A DNA stretch of 38,767 nucleotides. It comes from a virus. Below the pieces are notes generated by a model. The model was not told where the DNA came from. It saw nothing but the letters and a program-made list of their open reading frames with translations, and did not search any database. Positions 23,420 through 32,100 of this stretch are shown piece by piece. The stretch's first letter is position 1. Every line of letters begins with the position of its first letter. The position numbers and the translations under genes were made by a program. Location of the stretch: positions 1 to 38,767 of IMG/VR virus record IMGVR_UViG_3300037493_002362; one strand, given 5' to 3'.

Positions 23420-24057
23420 AAGTAACCTATATCGATGTTGGGCTTCATCGCTCTGCTCCGGAAGTAAGTATGTTCATTCAGGTGTGCGAACGGCTCGGAC
23501 TAGATTATCACGTCTATGGCATTGAAGCCGACCCGTTGTATGCTCCTGATCTTGTGGCACTATTTGCCGACAACCCTAAGGTCGAAATATTCTCGTTCGC
23601 TGTCGCTGCTGAAGATGGTACGTGTCGGCTGTACAGGTCTGCATTCCTAAACGGGGAAGGGTCGTCAATCTACGCCACAAAGAACAACGTAGATCCATCA
23701 GATTCCGTGGAAGTTCTGTCGCGGAAACTATCGGGCTTTATGAAGGGAATTGACCTGCATGACGCAGTTGTCCTGAAGTGGAATATCGAAGGGGCTGAGT
23801 ACCCAATGATGAACGACCTAATTGAGTCGGGGCTTTACCGCAATATTGACCTTTGGTGCGGAGCAGGTTCCGATATGTACAAGGTGGCGGAGTTAGCCGA
23901 ACTAGAGTATAGCTACCACTTGGCGATGCTGCAGCACGGTATAGGGCAATTCAAGTTCCACGATCACTACGACCCATGGCTAAAGAAGCGGATGATTGAT
24001 GAAATGGAATTCAGGCTGACCGCACTTCGCGATGCCTACTACCTACGCCATGCGTAG
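23416..24057 (+). CDS. FkbM-family methyltransferase
   Basis: The 213-aa protein has the Rossmann-type layout of FkbM methyltransferases, with IEADP at 36-40 for SAM binding and KWNIEGAE at 121-128 as the family's motif near the active site. FkbM enzymes O-methylate sugars and other small groups. It runs head-on into a glycosyltransferase gene on the other strand with a 19-base overlap. The two plus a third gene may form a glycan-modifying cassette acting on virion proteins, DNA or host surface (inference). Confidence 0.8.
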   Translation: MKVTYIDVGLHRSAPEVSMFIQVCERLGLDYHVYGIEADPLYAPDLVALFADNPKVEIFSFAVAAEDGTCRLYRSAFLNGEGSSIYATKNNVDPSDSVEVLSRKLSGFMKGIDLHDAVVLKWNIEGAEYPMMNDLIESGLYRNIDLWCGAGSDMYKVAELAELEYSYHLAMLQHGIGQFKFHDHYDPWLKKRMIDEMEFRLTALRDAYYLRHA

Positions 24058-24665
24058 AAGATCCCTGTAAGATTCCTGAACACTGCTCCGTTCGCATACA
24101 TTCTACGCCACAGGTCTATGTCCTGTTTCCTGCGCAGGGTCGGATTGTACCCACCTACCGCTAACACAGCAGACTTCCGATAAACAACCGTTCCGTGATT
24201 GACAAGCCAATCTGCATTGGAACTGGAAGAAGTCCGCGGAACAGGTGCTTCAGGATGATCGGTAATGAATAGGGGCTGACGTCTGATGTCGTTCGACTGG
24301 AATGCGAATAGGTTAGTGCCAAGTACATCACAATCCGGATTGTCCTGTAAGTACGCGAACTGATGCATTAACCGTTGGGGTGAACACACATCATCACTAT
24401 CCATGCGTACAATGAACTCCGTATCGCACAGGTCGATGGCATGGTTCAATACTGATGCAAGACCTGCGTTCGGGCTGAGTCGTATTACTTCCATGCGACT
24501 AGACAGATACTCTATTGCATCGATGGTGTCCTGATCCGTGGAACAGTCGTCAATCAGGATGAATCTGAACGGCTCGTCAATGTCCTGATTGACTATTGAA
24601 CTTACGGCTTCTAATAGGTGGTCGGGTCGGGTATTGTAAACAGGAATGACTACGGTGAAGTTCAA
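24039..24665 (-). CDS. Family 2 glycosyltransferase
   Basis: The 208-aa protein is a GT-A fold transferase. VVIPVYN is at the N-terminus, IDD at 38-40 lies in the nucleotide-sugar site, and MDSDD at 88-92 is the metal-binding DxD-like motif. A later region (GGYNPTLRRKQDIDLWRRM) holds the acceptor-side acid motif. No membrane segment. Encoded on the minus strand together with the methyltransferase at 24662. The substrate is unknown. Confidence 0.88.
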   Translation of the reverse strand: MNFTVVIPVYNTRPDHLLEAVSSIVNQDIDEPFRFILIDDCSTDQDTIDAIEYLSSRMEVIRLSPNAGLASVLNHAIDLCDTEFIVRMDSDDVCSPQRLMHQFAYLQDNPDCDVLGTNLFAFQSNDIRRQPLFITDHPEAPVPRTSSSSNADWLVNHGTVVYRKSAVLAVGGYNPTLRRKQDIDLWRRMYANGAVFRNLTGIFYAWRR

Positions 24666-25114
24666 GCCCTTCTACCGTAGGTCACAAATATATTTCCGTG
24701 CTGAAATGTATGCGCTCCGTTGGCAAACTTACCTGACAATGCTAGGCAGCATGAATCGTATGAGGTCTGACCCTCGGTAATGACGATAAGGTGCTTACCG
24801 CTTGGAATAATGTCAATCGCTGAACTCGATCGGCAAATAACTATGTCTGATTTCAGTTTCATGATGGTCGTATCGTCTGCGCTCTTGGCGTGGAATCTCG
24901 AACTCATGCCCGTGATTCGCTTGGCTAGGGCTATTTTGACCGGATCGGCATCAACACCCTGATAGCGTGGAAAGCCCTCGGATTTCAGGTGCGCTCCGAA
25001 CTCACCCGAGCCACAGCCTATTTCTAAAATACCCTCCTTTGAAGGGTCTATTTTGGCTTCAAGATAACTGATGATCGCGGATATTACGCCTAGCTTAACG
25101 AGTGACTGGTACAT
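24662..25114 (-). CDS. Class I SAM-dependent methyltransferase
   Basis: The 150-aa protein has the SAM-binding motif ILEIGCGSGEFG at 29-40 and VDAD at the end of the second strand. It is shorter than many family members and the C-terminal half is reduced. It overlaps the glycosyltransferase start by four bases, and both are read from a promoter at 25138-25145 that lies back to back with the late promoter at 25131-25163. Confidence 0.75.
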   Translation of the reverse strand: MYQSLVKLGVISAIISYLEAKIDPSKEGILEIGCGSGEFGAHLKSEGFPRYQGVDADPVKIALAKRITGMSSRFHAKSADDTTIMKLKSDIVICRSSSAIDIIPSGKHLIVITEGQTSYDSCCLALSGKFANGAHTFQHGNIFVTYGRRA

Positions 25115-25130
25115 GGTTTTTACGGTTTAG

Positions 25131-25163
25131 TTTGAGCCAAAGGTAAAATAATTGATACATTTG
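25131..25163 (+). promoter_or_regulatory. Bacteroidota-type promoter of the tail region
   Basis: TTTG (25131-25134), a 21-base spacer and TACATTTG (25156-25163) match the TTTG/TAnnTTTG consensus of Bacteroidota housekeeping promoters. The ATG follows at 25168, so transcription would begin at or within a few bases of the start codon and the message would be leaderless or nearly so. Confidence 0.75.
25138..25145 (-). promoter_or_regulatory. Minus-strand -7 box for the methyltransferase/glycosyltransferase pair
   Basis: On the minus strand TACCTTTG matches TAnnTTTG and lies 23 bases upstream of the ATG at 25114. Its expected -33 region would overlap the plus-strand start at 25168, and no clear TTG is present there. 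The box lies inside the spacer of the plus-strand promoter, so the two polymerases should exclude each other. Confidence 0.55.
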
Positions 25164-25167
25164 AACC

Positions 25168-25548
25168 ATGGCTGAACTAAGTTGTCCTATATGCTATCCG
25201 TTGGTGCTGAACGCTTGTGACGAAACATTGGTCATTCCAATAGGCGTTGAACCTTCTGGCGGCACGGTTTACTATCGCATCACCGACAAGTTCGGTAACA
25301 CGTACACAGGGTCTGGATCGTTGGATGGTGACCTAAACCTGCAACTACCCTTATCTGACTTTCCTGCAGGTCTATTCGGACCCTATTCAGGAGCGTTCAA
25401 ATTTGAGGTGCTGTCGTTCGGTGACGCTCCTGCACACCCTGTCTGCTCCGTTGGTGAAGTGACTATCTGCGAACAGCCGTACAGCTGCATTACAATCACG
25501 TTCGTAGGCAATACAGAGATTGCTCCTGCACCTAGCCCGTATTACTGA
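25168..25548 (+). CDS. Hypothetical beta-rich protein, 126 aa
   Basis: First gene of the tail region. The protein is strand-rich with a Cys-containing start (LSCPICYP) and resembles small beta-sandwich domains found in virion proteins. The phrase GDLNLQLPLSDFPAGLFGPYSG is Gly/Pro-rich, and the end is Pro-rich. No signal peptide. Function unknown; a virion decoration or tail accessory role is possible. Confidence 0.55.
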   Translation: MAELSCPICYPLVLNACDETLVIPIGVEPSGGTVYYRITDKFGNTYTGSGSLDGDLNLQLPLSDFPAGLFGPYSGAFKFEVLSFGDAPAHPVCSVGEVTICEQPYSCITITFVGNTEIAPAPSPYY

Positions 25549-25934
25549 TGGTCGTTCACTTAGACTTTATACTAGTGGCTTCGCTAGTGTGCTTGGCGGT
25601 TCACGCTGCATTTACGTTCGATGGGATGATCCTAACGAAAGTAGGGCTATTCTTGGATGAGCGGCTTCCGATGTGGATGAGAAAGCCGCTGTACGCGTGT
25701 CTTAGCTGCATGGGTGTTACCTACGGTCTAGGTCTAACACTTGGTCTATCTTGCATCACGAAAGTCCAAGAGAGGGCATCTGAGGACGTTGTATTTATGG
25801 TCGCGGTGCATTTACTGGCAATTGTAGGGCTAAATACCCTATTTGCAATCCTGCTCCGTGTCGCTGATGCGGCAGATGACATAGCGGATGCTCTTACTGA
25901 CGTAGCCGATAGCGAACTGGATGGCGACCTATAA
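25548..25934 (+). CDS. Membrane protein, three TM segments
   Basis: Hydrophobic segments lie at about 5-25, 46-68 and 83-104, with a short loop reading WMRKPLYACLSCMG, a pattern I recognise from small unannotated membrane proteins of Bacteroidota phages. An acidic helical tail follows. Start and upstream stop share a base (TGATG). Role unknown; superinfection exclusion or lysis are untested options. Confidence 0.6.
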   Translation: MVVHLDFILVASLVCLAVHAAFTFDGMILTKVGLFLDERLPMWMRKPLYACLSCMGVTYGLGLTLGLSCITKVQERASEDVVFMVAVHLLAIVGLNTLFAILLRVADAADDIADALTDVADSELDGDL

Positions 25935-26148
25935 TTACCATGAACTGCTTATCGGTAGAGGATGGTTTAGATCCGGACGGTGCAATACGTGCGGTGGTCG
26001 GCTTATCTATAACTATCGGAAAGGAACTCTACCTGATGCGCTGCTGAAGATCAACGCGAAAGCCGGAACATTCAGGTACTCTGAAAACGGGCTGCTTATC
26101 GCGACAGGTCAGGTAAATACCATTACTTATCAACACTTCGCGCAATGA
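25921..26148 (+). CDS. Small protein with a CxxC motif, 75 aa
   Basis: Contains CNTCGG, followed by strands and a GKxxY-like ending typical of small zinc or beta-hairpin proteins. Overlaps the membrane protein gene by 14 bases. Function unknown. Confidence 0.5.
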   Translation: MATYNYHELLIGRGWFRSGRCNTCGGRLIYNYRKGTLPDALLKINAKAGTFRYSENGLLIATGQVNTITYQHFAQ

Positions 26149-26180
26149 GCGGCTTCTGCTCCTGCGCTAAATAACACCTA

Positions 26181-26801
26181 ATGAACTGGATAAAGAAGAA
26201 GTTCTACTGGATGCTAGGCGAACGTAATGCATTCCCTCGAACTAAGCACATCATAAAATACGCGTTCACTTCAGGCGGCATTCGGTACTATCAATTCGAT
26301 GATGCGTTCAATATACCGTGGCAACGTGGCATTGAGGCTACACACGTGTATGAAGAACTGCAGATGCGCTGCGATCGTGACTACCTGTTAGAGCACACGA
26401 AATTGGTCGATGCGATCCTGACCGGAAATAGAATAACGATGGTGGAATGGCAGCGGCTAAAGGCGGCTAATGACCAAATGCGGCAACGGTTGGATTGGGT
26501 GGTGCTTCCTGACCTCGCATACAAGTTAGCCTCTGTCGTGTATTTCGATGCATCGGAGAACCCTGACACATACGAAATGGGCTATGCTCGTAAAAAGATC
26601 GCACTATGGAAAGCTAACGAAGATGTGGATGCTTTTTTTTTGCGACAGCCACTAAGGGAATTGATGCCGTTCTTAAGCGGCTTCGAGGGCAGTTTCAAGG
26701 TCTATTCGGCTCTAGTGGAAAAGGTAAACAAACATCACTTGAACAACCTCTTCACGCAATTTTCGGGGGTGGAAGGATCCAAAGCTACCGAAACACAATA
26801 G
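26181..26801 (+). CDS. Tail assembly chaperone (gpG-like)
   Basis: The 206-aa protein lies directly before the tape measure gene, where siphoviruses encode the chaperone that coats the tape measure. Its C-terminal part (LRELMPFLSG, YSALVEKVNKHHLNNLF) fits families I recall from Bacteroidota phages. A -1 reading frame stays open from 26618 to 26950 and would give a longer gpGT-type form (see 26639-26950). Confidence 0.65.
   Translation: MNWIKKKFYWMLGERNAFPRTKHIIKYAFTSGGIRYYQFDDAFNIPWQRGIEATHVYEELQMRCDRDYLLEHTKLVDAILTGNRITMVEWQRLKAANDQMRQRLDWVVLPDLAYKLASVVYFDASENPDTYEMGYARKKIALWKANEDVDAFFLRQPLRELMPFLSGFEGSFKVYSALVEKVNKHHLNNLFTQFSGVEGSKATETQ
26633..26641 (+). other. T9 run, candidate -1 frameshift site
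   Basis: Nine T read GCT TTT TTT TTG in the zero frame, and 26633-26639 fits the X XXY YYZ slippery pattern. A five-G run at 26765-26769, much closer to the gpG stop, is the other candidate. The frame 0 sequence between them still looks like real protein, so the later site cannot be dismissed. Confidence 0.45.
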
Positions 26802-26950
26802 ACCTACTTTGCGAGGGTGATGAAAGACAGTTACATTTGCTAGACGATTGGACAATATTTGACTACTATTTCCACCTGAACGAAATGGTAGTAAGACCAC
26901 CTGATAAACGTAAAGCAATGCAACGTGTCAGATCAAAGAGTAGTAATTGA
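26639..26950 (+). CDS. gpT-like extension of the tail chaperone, -1 frame
   Basis: This frame has no own start and runs open from 26618 to the TGA at 26948-26950, crossing the gpG stop at 26801. Downstream of the stop it encodes a protein-like stretch (YRNTIDLLCEGDERQLHLLD, then WTIFDYYFHLNEM) ending in a basic tail, which fits the T part of gpGT proteins. It overlaps the tape measure start by 26 bases. The shift point within 26618-26801 is not settled. Confidence 0.65.
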   Translation, partial: FATATKGIDAVLKRLRGQFQGLFGSSGKGKQTSLEQPLHAIFGGGRIQSYRNTIDLLCEGDERQLHLLDDWTIFDYYFHLNEMVVRPPDKRKAMQRVRSKSSN

Positions 26951-29900
26951 ATTTATAGGTGACCCTCGCGGACTGAAGCCAGTCGCAGATGCAATGAAAG
27001 CCCTTGGAACTCTGTCGAAGGAACAGGCGGCTGAATTCGAAAAGAGCAATGAAGCGTTTAGGCGGTTGGAGGCTGAAAGTCGCAAGGCGGCTGCAGGGGT
27101 CGGGGCTGTCGCGGAAAAGTCTAAGCAGATCCCGAAGGAACTTGACAATGCAGGAAAGTCGATGGGTAATGCTGTCCAAGGGGCGGATAAACTAGGCGAA
27201 TCATTCAAACGCATGGGCGGTGCGCTCTTAGCCGCATTCGGGGTCACGTCAGGCATACTCATGTTTGCCAACCTCGTTAAGAGTATGGTCGATGTCAATA
27301 AGGACTTCGAATTTCAGATGGCGAAGGTTAAGGCGGTGACCGCTGCAACTGACGAGGAATTTCAACGACTATCGGAGAACGCTCGAAAGCTAGGCGCGAC
27401 AACCAAGTTCACAGCTACTGAAGTGGGTCAGCTATCGGAAGAGTACGCTAAACTTGGCTTCACTACGGACGAAATAATAGACGCGTCTGAAGCTACGCTC
27501 CTGTTAGCCGAAGCAACCGGAACTGATCTAGCCAACGCGGCTTCGGTAGCAGGTTCGGTGGTTCGGGCTTATGGTCTTGACGCAGATCAAACAGCAAGAG
27601 TGACGGACGTTATGGCTAAGTCGTTCGCAATAGCTGCTCTTGACATTGGTGACTTTTCTGAGGCGATGAAGTATGTAGGACCAATCGCAAAGGCGGCTAA
27701 CATCGATGTGGAAACAACTACGGCTCTATTGGCAAAACTATCGGATAGTGGTCTACGCGGCTCTATTGCAGGAACAGGGCTAAAGAACCTACTAAGCAAA
27801 TTATCGGACGGTAGTTCGGAACTATCGAAAGAGATCGGCTTCACCGTGAAGAACTCTGACGATCTGTTCAAGGCGTTCACCAAACTGAAAGACGGGAATG
27901 TCGATCTTACTAAAGCAACTGAACTAACCGATGAGCGAAGCAAAGCCGCGTTCCTGACGTTAATTCAAGGAGCGGATGACCTGCGCGGTCTGACGGATGA
28001 ACTGTACAACGCAGAGGGGGCTACGCTGAAGATGGCTGAAGCAATGCGTGATACGCTCACAGGTGACCTAGACGCGTTATCTTCGGCATGGGAAGCGTTC
28101 CAACTGCAACTAGGAAACACTTCAGGGCTGCGAACCGCGACACAATGGTTGACCGCTTACCTGCAACTGACGATGGAGATCCTGAAAACGCAGGAACAGG
28201 TACTCGAAAGCACGATTTCAATGAACGTGGATGCAGGGGCGAAGTCAGCGAAAGATTTTAGCGAGTCCATCGCCAAGGTACGTGCGGATATGGAACTACT
28301 AGAAGAGGCAGGGAAAGCCGTTCCGAATTCGGGGCTGCTTATGGCGATTAGTGCTACCGAAAAGAAGATAGCCGAGGTCACGGTTCAGTATGAAAAGTTC
28401 CAATCGGTGGTGGTTGCGCAGAATGAAAAGATGGCGAAGAGCGGATTAGCTATGCTAACTCAAAGCCAAATAGACGAACTTCCAAAAGGGCTTAGAAAGG
28501 CTGCACAGGCAGCAAAAGATTCGTTCGACCAAAGTCGAATATTCGCGGCAAAGTACGGGGCTGAACTATCAGGGCTTCGTGACGTTCTGACGAAACTAAA
28601 GACCGAAAGCGAAGGAATAGGCGGTGGTGATGAAACAGCTAAAGCGGTTCGTTCCCTTGATACATTGGAAGCGGCATTAAAGACCACAAAAGAAGCGTTC
28701 CAAGAGGCAGAGATCGGATCTAGGGGCTTCATAAAGGCTGAAAAGGAAATGCGTGACAAGGCAAAGGAAATATCCGAAGTTCTGTCGCAATTTTTAGTCA
28801 AAGGGTCGCTACCTGAAATGGCATATCAAGTGAAGCTACTCCGTGATGAACAAGACCGCTTGGCTGACTCCGATGCTTGGCAGGTAGTTGAGGGTAAAAT
28901 AATCGCGCTCAACAAGCAGATAGCCGCATTCAAGGACATGACGAAAGCCGGAACGCTTGGCGCACTGGAAAAGGCGTTAGCCGACCTGAAAGCCAAAGAA
29001 AGCGAATTAGCTACTCCTGAAGCGTGGAAGGTATGGCAGTCGGAAGTTAGGGTACTTGAACTTCAGATAAAAGGTCTGCGCGGTGAACTTGGTAAGATGG
29101 CGAATGATTTCGTGGCTGAACGCACCGGAACCGATTTCACTAAGTCGATTAGGGCAGAAGAGGCGGCATACAATGAAGTGTTCGAAGCGATCAACGCTAT
29201 AAAAACAACTTCCGTGGAAGAAGAAGCCGAGCGGAACGATTTAGCTGAACAAGCCCGTTTAGCCCACCAAAAAGCGATGCTAGACATAACGGCTCAGTAT
29301 CTTGGCAAAGAGGTGGTGGCCACTAAAGCGGCTGAAAAGGAAAAGAAGGGAGCCCGTGATCAGGCTATTCAAGAGTACATACAGGTGTCCGGAGCGGCTA
29401 TTCAGGGAATATTTGATATGCAGTCGCGATTCTTTCAATACGAACTCGATGCCCTTGACCGTCAATTAGCGGCAGGTCAGGTTAGTCGGGAAACATACGA
29501 TACTAAGCGGAGCAATATTCTACGCAAACAGGCTGAAAGTGAAAAACAGGCTGCGCTCTTCAAAGCCATAGTAAACGTAGCTGCAGCAGTTGCGACTGCT
29601 CTGACCGCAGGACCAGTAGCAGGACAGATCTTGGCAGGTATTACGGCTACACTTGGCTCGATAGAAATAGCCACCATTTTATCACAGCCTATTCCGCAAT
29701 TTGCGGTCGGTACAAAGTCTGCTCCTGCTGGGTTCAAATGGGTAGGGGAACGAGGGGCAGAACTTGTGTATGACGGTGGTGGCTACCCGATTATCACGAA
29801 CAAAGAAAGTCAGGTAATAAGCAATGACCCGTACTCACCTGCAGCCGCGACAATACGGGCGAAGTATGACATTCCGAAGCTAGACGTTGGACTGTTCCAA

Positions 29901-30134
29901 CCGTCAATATCTATGGCATTATCGAATAGCGCAAAGGAAGCGGCTATGTCGAGCGCGTCACGAGGTAAGGATGGAATAGACTATGACCGATTGGTCGCGG
30001 CTATGGTGACTTCGAATTCGTATGACGACCGCGAATTAGTACGCGAGGTGAAAGAACACAAGCGTATTGATAGGGAAGGCTACCAAATGCTAACAAACGC
30101 CATGAGGCGGCAGCGCAGGGGTGGATATGCTTAA
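26925..30134 (+). CDS. Tape measure protein
   Basis: The 1069-aa protein starts at a GTG. It contains a TP901/PhageMin_Tail-type domain from about 110 to 330 (ATTKFTATEVGQLSEEYAKLGF, GSVVRAYGLDADQ, AALLAKLSDSGLRGS-like), long helical repeats, and a hydrophobic segment around 880-925. Length sets the tail length; by the usual ratio for siphoviruses it implies a tail of about 160 nm (inference). C-terminal residues include the FAVGTKSAPAGFKWVGERG region typical of these proteins. Confidence 0.93.
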   Translation: MSDQRVVIEFIGDPRGLKPVADAMKALGTLSKEQAAEFEKSNEAFRRLEAESRKAAAGVGAVAEKSKQIPKELDNAGKSMGNAVQGADKLGESFKRMGGALLAAFGVTSGILMFANLVKSMVDVNKDFEFQMAKVKAVTAATDEEFQRLSENARKLGATTKFTATEVGQLSEEYAKLGFTTDEIIDASEATLLLAEATGTDLANAASVAGSVVRAYGLDADQTARVTDVMAKSFAIAALDIGDFSEAMKYVGPIAKAANIDVETTTALLAKLSDSGLRGSIAGTGLKNLLSKLSDGSSELSKEIGFTVKNSDDLFKAFTKLKDGNVDLTKATELTDERSKAAFLTLIQGADDLRGLTDELYNAEGATLKMAEAMRDTLTGDLDALSSAWEAFQLQLGNTSGLRTATQWLTAYLQLTMEILKTQEQVLESTISMNVDAGAKSAKDFSESIAKVRADMELLEEAGKAVPNSGLLMAISATEKKIAEVTVQYEKFQSVVVAQNEKMAKSGLAMLTQSQIDELPKGLRKAAQAAKDSFDQSRIFAAKYGAELSGLRDVLTKLKTESEGIGGGDETAKAVRSLDTLEAALKTTKEAFQEAEIGSRGFIKAEKEMRDKAKEISEVLSQFLVKGSLPEMAYQVKLLRDEQDRLADSDAWQVVEGKIIALNKQIAAFKDMTKAGTLGALEKALADLKAKESELATPEAWKVWQSEVRVLELQIKGLRGELGKMANDFVAERTGTDFTKSIRAEEAAYNEVFEAINAIKTTSVEEEAERNDLAEQARLAHQKAMLDITAQYLGKEVVATKAAEKEKKGARDQAIQEYIQVSGAAIQGIFDMQSRFFQYELDALDRQLAAGQVSRETYDTKRSNILRKQAESEKQAALFKAIVNVAAAVATALTAGPVAGQILAGITATLGSIEIATILSQPIPQFAVGTKSAPAGFKWVGERGAELVYDGGGYPIITNKESQVISNDPYSPAAATIRAKYDIPKLDVGLFQPSISMALSNSAKEAAMSSASRGKDGIDYDRLVAAMVTSNSYDDRELVREVKEHKRIDREGYQMLTNAMRRQRRGGYA

Positions 30135-32100
30135 TACTTACATCAACAATATCCTCGTTCCGGAACCGAAAGGGTTTAAAGACCTGACGGAACGCTTGGC
30201 GTACTCCACCGAACTTAGCGGATATGTTCGTGATGTGATGGGCAGCGTTGCTTTCGTTGGATCGGGCTATAATCTTCTGCGAGGTTACTTGGAAAGCGAC
30301 CTATGCACGGACATAGTATTCCACGCCACAAAGGATAACTCCCTTCTGTTCAGCGCAAAGATATTCCTGACTGATGTGGACTGGCTTATACATGAACGGG
30401 AAGCGACCTGCGAACTCACATACGATGGGTGGATGAGCAAGATTGACCACAACAAGAAGATCAAGTGTCAGTTGAACGTAGGGCGGTCGAAAAATGACGT
30501 TGCAATATTCACCAATCCAATAACCAACTTTCGTATTCCCGATGTTGACAACCTGTTCGTAAACGACAACACAGGGAAGCGTGGCGTTTACGTTTACGAT
30601 GCTTTCAAGACCCTAGTGCAGTTTATGACTGACGGTGAAGTAGATTTCAGGTCTGACTTTCTTGACTATTCCGTTCCTGCTCCTGCTCCGGAAAGTTTAT
30701 GCGCAATAATGACAGGTAAGGCACTTCGCGAAAACGCATTCACAACATTCCCTACGATTTCCTTTATGGAACTCTATGACGACATAAATGCCCTGTTCAA
30801 TCTAGCGTTTACCTATGGAGAAGATGCAAGTGGAAAGTACATTAGAATTGAACGAAAATCGTACTTCAAAGGGCAGAACGTATCAGCGCACCTGTCGGAC
30901 GTTAGAGGCGTGGTTCAGTCGCTGCAAGAACTATCATTTCCTGCTAAGGTAATATTCGGGTCTGCAGATCAGGCTGACGTGGATGCGTACTTAGAAGAAC
31001 TTCGGTTTCTGTCTGTACTTGAAGAGGAATATCATTTGGGTGGGCAATGCAACCTAGACACTACGTTAGACCTACGGCTGACAACCCTGATTTCGGATCC
31101 AAACATCATACAGGACGTAGTGCCAACCGGAACGCACACCGAACGCGACTACGACAAAGAAGTGTTTATAGTGGCGATGGATCCTGCTGACATTAACAGA
31201 GCGTTTATGTCTGAAACTCCTGCGGCAACGGGTCTTTACTACCTTAATTCGCTGCTTACGAATGAAAAGGTCGCTCTAAGATGGTTCGACCAAGTTCCAA
31301 TATCTATCTACGCGTTCTTAGGCGCAGGTGGGAACGGGTGCTACATAGGTCAGACAACGCCAAGCCAACTAGGAACAGAGGTCGCTCCGTTGCTCCTGTC
31401 GCGTGTGTTTAGACCACAACAGGAAGTCGGGTCGGGCTTCAATAACGTGAACGGAAACTATGTTCAGGGTATTGATTCATTCCCGAATAGCGGATGGAAC
31501 GTGTCGGGGCTTTATCCGTTAGGACTAATGTCACCGTTGTATGGTGGCTACTATTACGCTCCGTTCTCACTTGTGTATAACTTTCAGGCTGAAATATACT
31601 TTCTACAAGGGTCGTGGACGCGGATATACGCAATGGTAATCAATCCTGTCGGCAACGTAGTTGAACAATCTATTCTACTGGCTTCGCAACTATCATTTGT
31701 CGATCCTCCCGAGGTAGTAGTAGGAACGGGAATTCTGAACCCGTTCGACAACATACATCACGTGGTGCTGTCTGGTTCGGTTTACATGCAGCAGGGGTGG
31801 TACATAGGGATCGGAATTGACAGCCCTATCGCAGACGTTATTCTAAGCCCTTCCACCTTCGAGGTGTTTGATCCTTTGGGCGGTAGGTGGGCTTCGTTCT
31901 ACGAAGAAGATAATTTTCTGATGGAAAACAGGTTCAAATACCCGATCGCACAAGACAAATGGGATGCGATAAAGCGTAACCCGAATGACGTGATTACTTT
32001 TGACAACAATGACGGCACGGTTCGGTCTGCATGGCTAAGCGAAATAACACGGAACGTGATAACGGGTGAAGCGGAAGTAAAAATTAACGGGAAGATCTGA
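30121..32100 (+). CDS. Baseplate / distal tail protein
   Basis: This 659-aa protein follows the tape measure and overlaps it by 14 bases; the start is the GTG at 30121 or the ATG at 30127. The first part reads like a tail-hub domain in other Bacteroidota phages (STELSGYVRDVMGSV, then DWLIHEREATCELTYDG). A central APAP linker and a beta-rich C-terminal half follow. A place in the tail tip complex is inferred from position and length. Confidence 0.6.
   Translation: MDMLNTYINNILVPEPKGFKDLTERLAYSTELSGYVRDVMGSVAFVGSGYNLLRGYLESDLCTDIVFHATKDNSLLFSAKIFLTDVDWLIHEREATCELTYDGWMSKIDHNKKIKCQLNVGRSKNDVAIFTNPITNFRIPDVDNLFVNDNTGKRGVYVYDAFKTLVQFMTDGEVDFRSDFLDYSVPAPAPESLCAIMTGKALRENAFTTFPTISFMELYDDINALFNLAFTYGEDASGKYIRIERKSYFKGQNVSAHLSDVRGVVQSLQELSFPAKVIFGSADQADVDAYLEELRFLSVLEEEYHLGGQCNLDTTLDLRLTTLISDPNIIQDVVPTGTHTERDYDKEVFIVAMDPADINRAFMSETPAATGLYYLNSLLTNEKVALRWFDQVPISIYAFLGAGGNGCYIGQTTPSQLGTEVAPLLLSRVFRPQQEVGSGFNNVNGNYVQGIDSFPNSGWNVSGLYPLGLMSPLYGGYYYAPFSLVYNFQAEIYFLQGSWTRIYAMVINPVGNVVEQSILLASQLSFVDPPEVVVGTGILNPFDNIHHVVLSGSVYMQQGWYIGIGIDSPIADVILSPSTFEVFDPLGGRWASFYEEDNFLMENRFKYPIAQDKWDAIKRNPNDVITFDNNDGTVRSAWLSEITRNVITGEAEVKINGKI

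Noticed and set aside
26928-29737. Several long minus-strand frames opposite the tape measure gene
   Set aside because: They are Ser/Phe-rich antisense shadows of a strongly supported coding frame.
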